A stretch of DNA of 64,000 bases. It comes from JAVZLH01 sp038883475 (GTDB lineage Archaea > Thermoproteota > Bathyarchaeia > Bathyarchaeales > Bathycorpusculaceae). The stretch's first letter is position 1. Every line of letters begins with the position of its first letter. The notes under the pieces are model-generated. The model saw only the letters and a program-made list of their open reading frames with translations. It made no database searches and was not told where the DNA came from. Below, in pieces: positions 62,060 through 64,000 of this stretch. Position numbers and translations under genes: made by a program. Location of the stretch: the NCBI GenBank assembly GCA_038883475.1, contig JAVZMA010000004.1, positions 18,694 to 82,693 of the forward strand, given 5' to 3'.

Positions 62060-63292
62060 CTACGCTGTTTTCGGTATAGATTCTAAGGCTTTTAGGAAAC
62101 CGTCTGACGTGATGTCCACCCGTATTCTTCTCCTTTCAAAATTGCACATTCTGCAGTCTAAAACTCTCGCTATGCGCACGAACTCGCCTCTGTTTAGGGC
62201 TAAGTCAACCTGCTGGTCTTGCCAGTAAACCCTTCCATAATCAATTATTATTGTTCCGTCCAAGTTGTGGGCTAAGCCGATGCCGCCTGCCATGTCGTAG
62301 CTGTCCCAAACTTCTGAGCTTCGCTGGTTTACGTAGAGGGCTGTTATGCCGTTGATTTGGTTGTATCTGGCTAGTTCCATAACCCGATATTTTAATGCTC
62401 CGCGGTAGGCTTCAAGAACAGTCACAGAGTCAATTAGGGCTAGTTCAATTTTTTCTTTCTCAGCCACGAAGCGATAGGTTTCCGCGAAGGTGTTCCAGTC
62501 CCGCAGTTCCGGGTAAGCCACCGTGTCAAGAACAAAGAGGTTTTGGCGGATTTTCTCCCAATCTAAACCAAGAATGTCTGCCTTCTGTTTTAGGCGGGAT
62601 TGAAGGTCAAAGCGTGGAGTTGCACTTTTCCAAGTGTCTTCGGCCGTGGCGAAGAGAACATTCCTTCCAGAAGATGCAACTCTAACAGCTATTTCCTCAA
62701 CTAGAATGGATTTTCCAGCGCCAGGCAAACCAGTAATTGCGAACTGCCCGCATATGGGGATGCCGCCTAGAGGTTTTCCTTCTGGCGTTAAAAAGAAGTT
62801 GTCTATAAACGTGCCAGTTGGAAATCCTATTAAGGGTTTTTTGGCTTCTGGAGCTTCATCTGGTCTGAGCACGAAGGCGCTGAGTTTTTCCTCTTTCCTC
62901 TCGATTTTGGTGGTCATTGGTTTTGTCGCCAACTCCCACTCGTCCGCGGGAGCAGTTGCACCCTTCATCGCTTCTGCAAGAGTTTTTGCCATAGTTTTCA
63001 TAAGCCTCTCAACATCGGGGATAGGTGCTTCCTCTTTCTGCTGGGGTTGTGCTGGTGTTTCTGCTGCTTTAGCTGGTTTTGGAGCTTTAACTTCTTCAAC
63101 AATTAATGTCCAGAACTCGCCTCTGCGCTCAACTAAACCCTTAGCCTTTAAAGACTGTAAAAGCGCGTAGGCGGAGTTCGGTCCATATTTGGGTATGCCT
63201 AAACCTTCTGCAACATCGTTGATGGATGCCTTACACTCATGCGCTTTCAGAAATTCTATTAGGTCTTTTTCATCAACCATAACTTTTCCCAA
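62060..63292 (-). CDS. KaiC/RecA-like ATPase with N-terminal winged helix
   Basis: The 410-residue protein has an N-terminal winged helix (residues 5-65), a linker rich in Pro, Ala, Lys and Glu (70-150), and a RecA-fold domain with Walker A TGLPGAGKS at 187-195 and Walker B-like ELALIDSVTVLE near 285. No second RecA domain is present. It belongs to the KaiC-like RecA superfamily. A CRMCNFERRR pair (C-x2-C) near the C-terminus may bind metal. Its stop is 7 bases before lig, so they are one operon. A DNA-linked ATPase role is inferred from that pairing. Confidence 0.8.
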   Translation of the reverse strand: MGKVMVDEKDLIEFLKAHECKASINDVAEGLGIPKYGPNSAYALLQSLKAKGLVERRGEFWTLIVEEVKAPKPAKAAETPAQPQQKEEAPIPDVERLMKTMAKTLAEAMKGATAPADEWELATKPMTTKIERKEEKLSAFVLRPDEAPEAKKPLIGFPTGTFIDNFFLTPEGKPLGGIPICGQFAITGLPGAGKSILVEEIAVRVASSGRNVLFATAEDTWKSATPRFDLQSRLKQKADILGLDWEKIRQNLFVLDTVAYPELRDWNTFAETYRFVAEKEKIELALIDSVTVLEAYRGALKYRVMELARYNQINGITALYVNQRSSEVWDSYDMAGGIGLAHNLDGTIIIDYGRVYWQDQQVDLALNRGEFVRIARVLDCRMCNFERRRIRVDITSDGFLKALESIPKTA

Positions 63293-63438
63293 AGAATAAG
63301 TGGAAAATGAAAACTATAAAGTTTCACAATTTTTACAGCTAAGTTAGAAGTTGAGAACTTTACTCTACAACAAATTAAGTTATAAGTAAGAGTTTCGAAA
63401 GGTTAAAGTTCTTGTTAGGCGTGGTCGGTGCTTAGCGC

Positions 63439-64000
63439 ATGGTTAAGGTTGAAGTCGGTTTATCAATGCTCCATTGTTTAGGCGAACCTTTCAAAACAAT
63501 GGTTAAACAAATCACTAGAGTGGAAACATCTCATATAGAAATAGTTGATGACGGATTTCATGCTTTAGACAAACGCAGAACATCCACACTAAAAAACATC
63601 AGCCACTCATACAACATAAAATATTCCATTCACGCGCCTTTCGCAGACATAAACATTGCATCACCATCAAAACAAATATTGAAGGCTATGCTCAAACGGC
63701 TTGAAAAATCCATTGCGTTTGCAAGCGAGTTAAATGCGTATATTTGGGTTTTTCATCCTGGGCTAAAAACTGGCATCAGCATGTTTTATCCAGAAATGGA
63801 CTGGCTACAAAACCTAAAAACTATAAGAAAACTTTCAAAAATTGCCATAGACTACGGCGTCGAAATAGCCATAGAAAATGTGCCGGAGCCGTATCCATTC
63901 CTAATGAAGAGTGTCGAGCACTTCACAAGATTCTACCGTGAACTTGATGGAGAAATAGGCTTGGTTTTGGATGTGGGACATGCCAACATTAATGGGCAAA
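63439..64000 (+). CDS. Sugar-phosphate isomerase/epimerase family TIM-barrel protein (3' partial)
   Basis: The frame starts at ATG 63439 and is open to the end of the window (about 187 residues seen). Segments SHIEIVDDG, YSIHAPFADINIAS, VFHPG, VEIAIENVPEP and GLVLDVGHANI match the xylose-isomerase-like/AP endonuclease 2 TIM barrel, with conserved metal-ligand Glu and His residues. The specific reaction cannot be assigned; archaeal relatives include sugar isomerases and endonuclease IV. The gene continues past 64000. The ribosome-binding site is weak. Confidence 0.85.
   Translation, partial: MVKVEVGLSMLHCLGEPFKTMVKQITRVETSHIEIVDDGFHALDKRRTSTLKNISHSYNIKYSIHAPFADINIASPSKQILKAMLKRLEKSIAFASELNAYIWVFHPGLKTGISMFYPEMDWLQNLKTIRKLSKIAIDYGVEIAIENVPEPYPFLMKSVEHFTRFYRELDGEIGLVLDVGHANINGQ

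Noticed and set aside
1..64000. CRISPR arrays, insertion sequences, integrases or rRNA
   Set aside because: No regularly spaced repeats, transposase-like proteins, terminal inverted repeats or rRNA sequence were seen on reading the window.

Overview
The window is a densely packed stretch of archaeal chromosome with no mobile elements. The basal gene-expression machinery is archaeal: TBP, TFE, MBF1, archaeal NAC, aTrm56, archaeal ProRS and ThrRS, RadA, an ATP-dependent DNA ligase and an archaeal signal peptidase. Two tungsten-type aldehyde:ferredoxin oxidoreductases (AOR), a four-subunit pyruvate:ferredoxin oxidoreductase (POR), a GTP-type PEP carboxykinase and ADP/acetyl-CoA-linked amino-acid catabolism suggest an anaerobic heterotroph or organo-acetogen-like TACK archaeon. 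Bathyarchaeia is my best guess, but this is inference from gene content and no phylogeny was run.

Layout. 1-2.3 kb: ferredoxin plus AOR. 2.4-7.3 kb: folate-type cyclo-ligase, SDR threonine dehydrogenase and Kbl (threonine to glycine plus acetyl-CoA) with a structured hairpin between them, DUF1028, and an ATP-NAD-kinase-like protein. 7.3-14.4 kb: archaeal phosphoglycerate mutase, ProRS, a second AOR, ProC and a DAO-family flavoenzyme. 14.5-16.8 kb: a secreted beta-repeat protein and a broken partial copy of it. 16.9-23.2 kb: Ala/ornithine-cyclodeaminase-type dehydrogenase, IlvE, ThrRS, a small zinc protein, PfkB kinase, NAC and a PUA protein. 23.3-27.5 kb: an information-processing block on the plus strand (MBF1, HflX, aTrm56, TFE, HD protein, DUF2110). 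27.8-32.4 kb: a sugar or cell-surface cluster. 32.4-35.4 kb: porCDAB. 35.6-41.2 kb: radical SAM protein, RqcH/NEMF homologue and RadA. 41.4-48.6 kb: two-subunit fumarase, a three-gene membrane module, LarA family, MBL hydrolase, PyrE and TBP. 48.9-55.5 kb: secreted C45-type hydrolase, signal peptidase, two tandem small zinc-ribbon proteins, GNAT, PEPCK and an AsnRS-like asparagine synthetase. 55.8-64 kb: Lhr helicase, Cys-rich protein, methyltransferase, YkgJ-like protein, DNA ligase with a KaiC-like ATPase, and the start of a TIM-barrel isomerase.

The most unusual signals are in RNA genes and translation starts. Both tRNA genes are interrupted at non-canonical places: tRNA-Val(UAC) by about 24 nt at the D-arm/anticodon-arm junction, and tRNA-Asn(GUU) by about 27 nt inside the T loop. 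HflX and a small methyltransferase have clear N-terminal family sequence with no AUG, GUG or UUG start; ACG and CUG respectively sit downstream of good Shine-Dalgarno sequences. A 56-aa zinc-ribbon gene, below the usual ORF cutoff, lies next to a longer paralogue. A strong 69-nt hairpin of unknown function lies between the two threonine-degradation genes.

No rRNA, CRISPR array, insertion sequence, integrase or replication origin was recognised.
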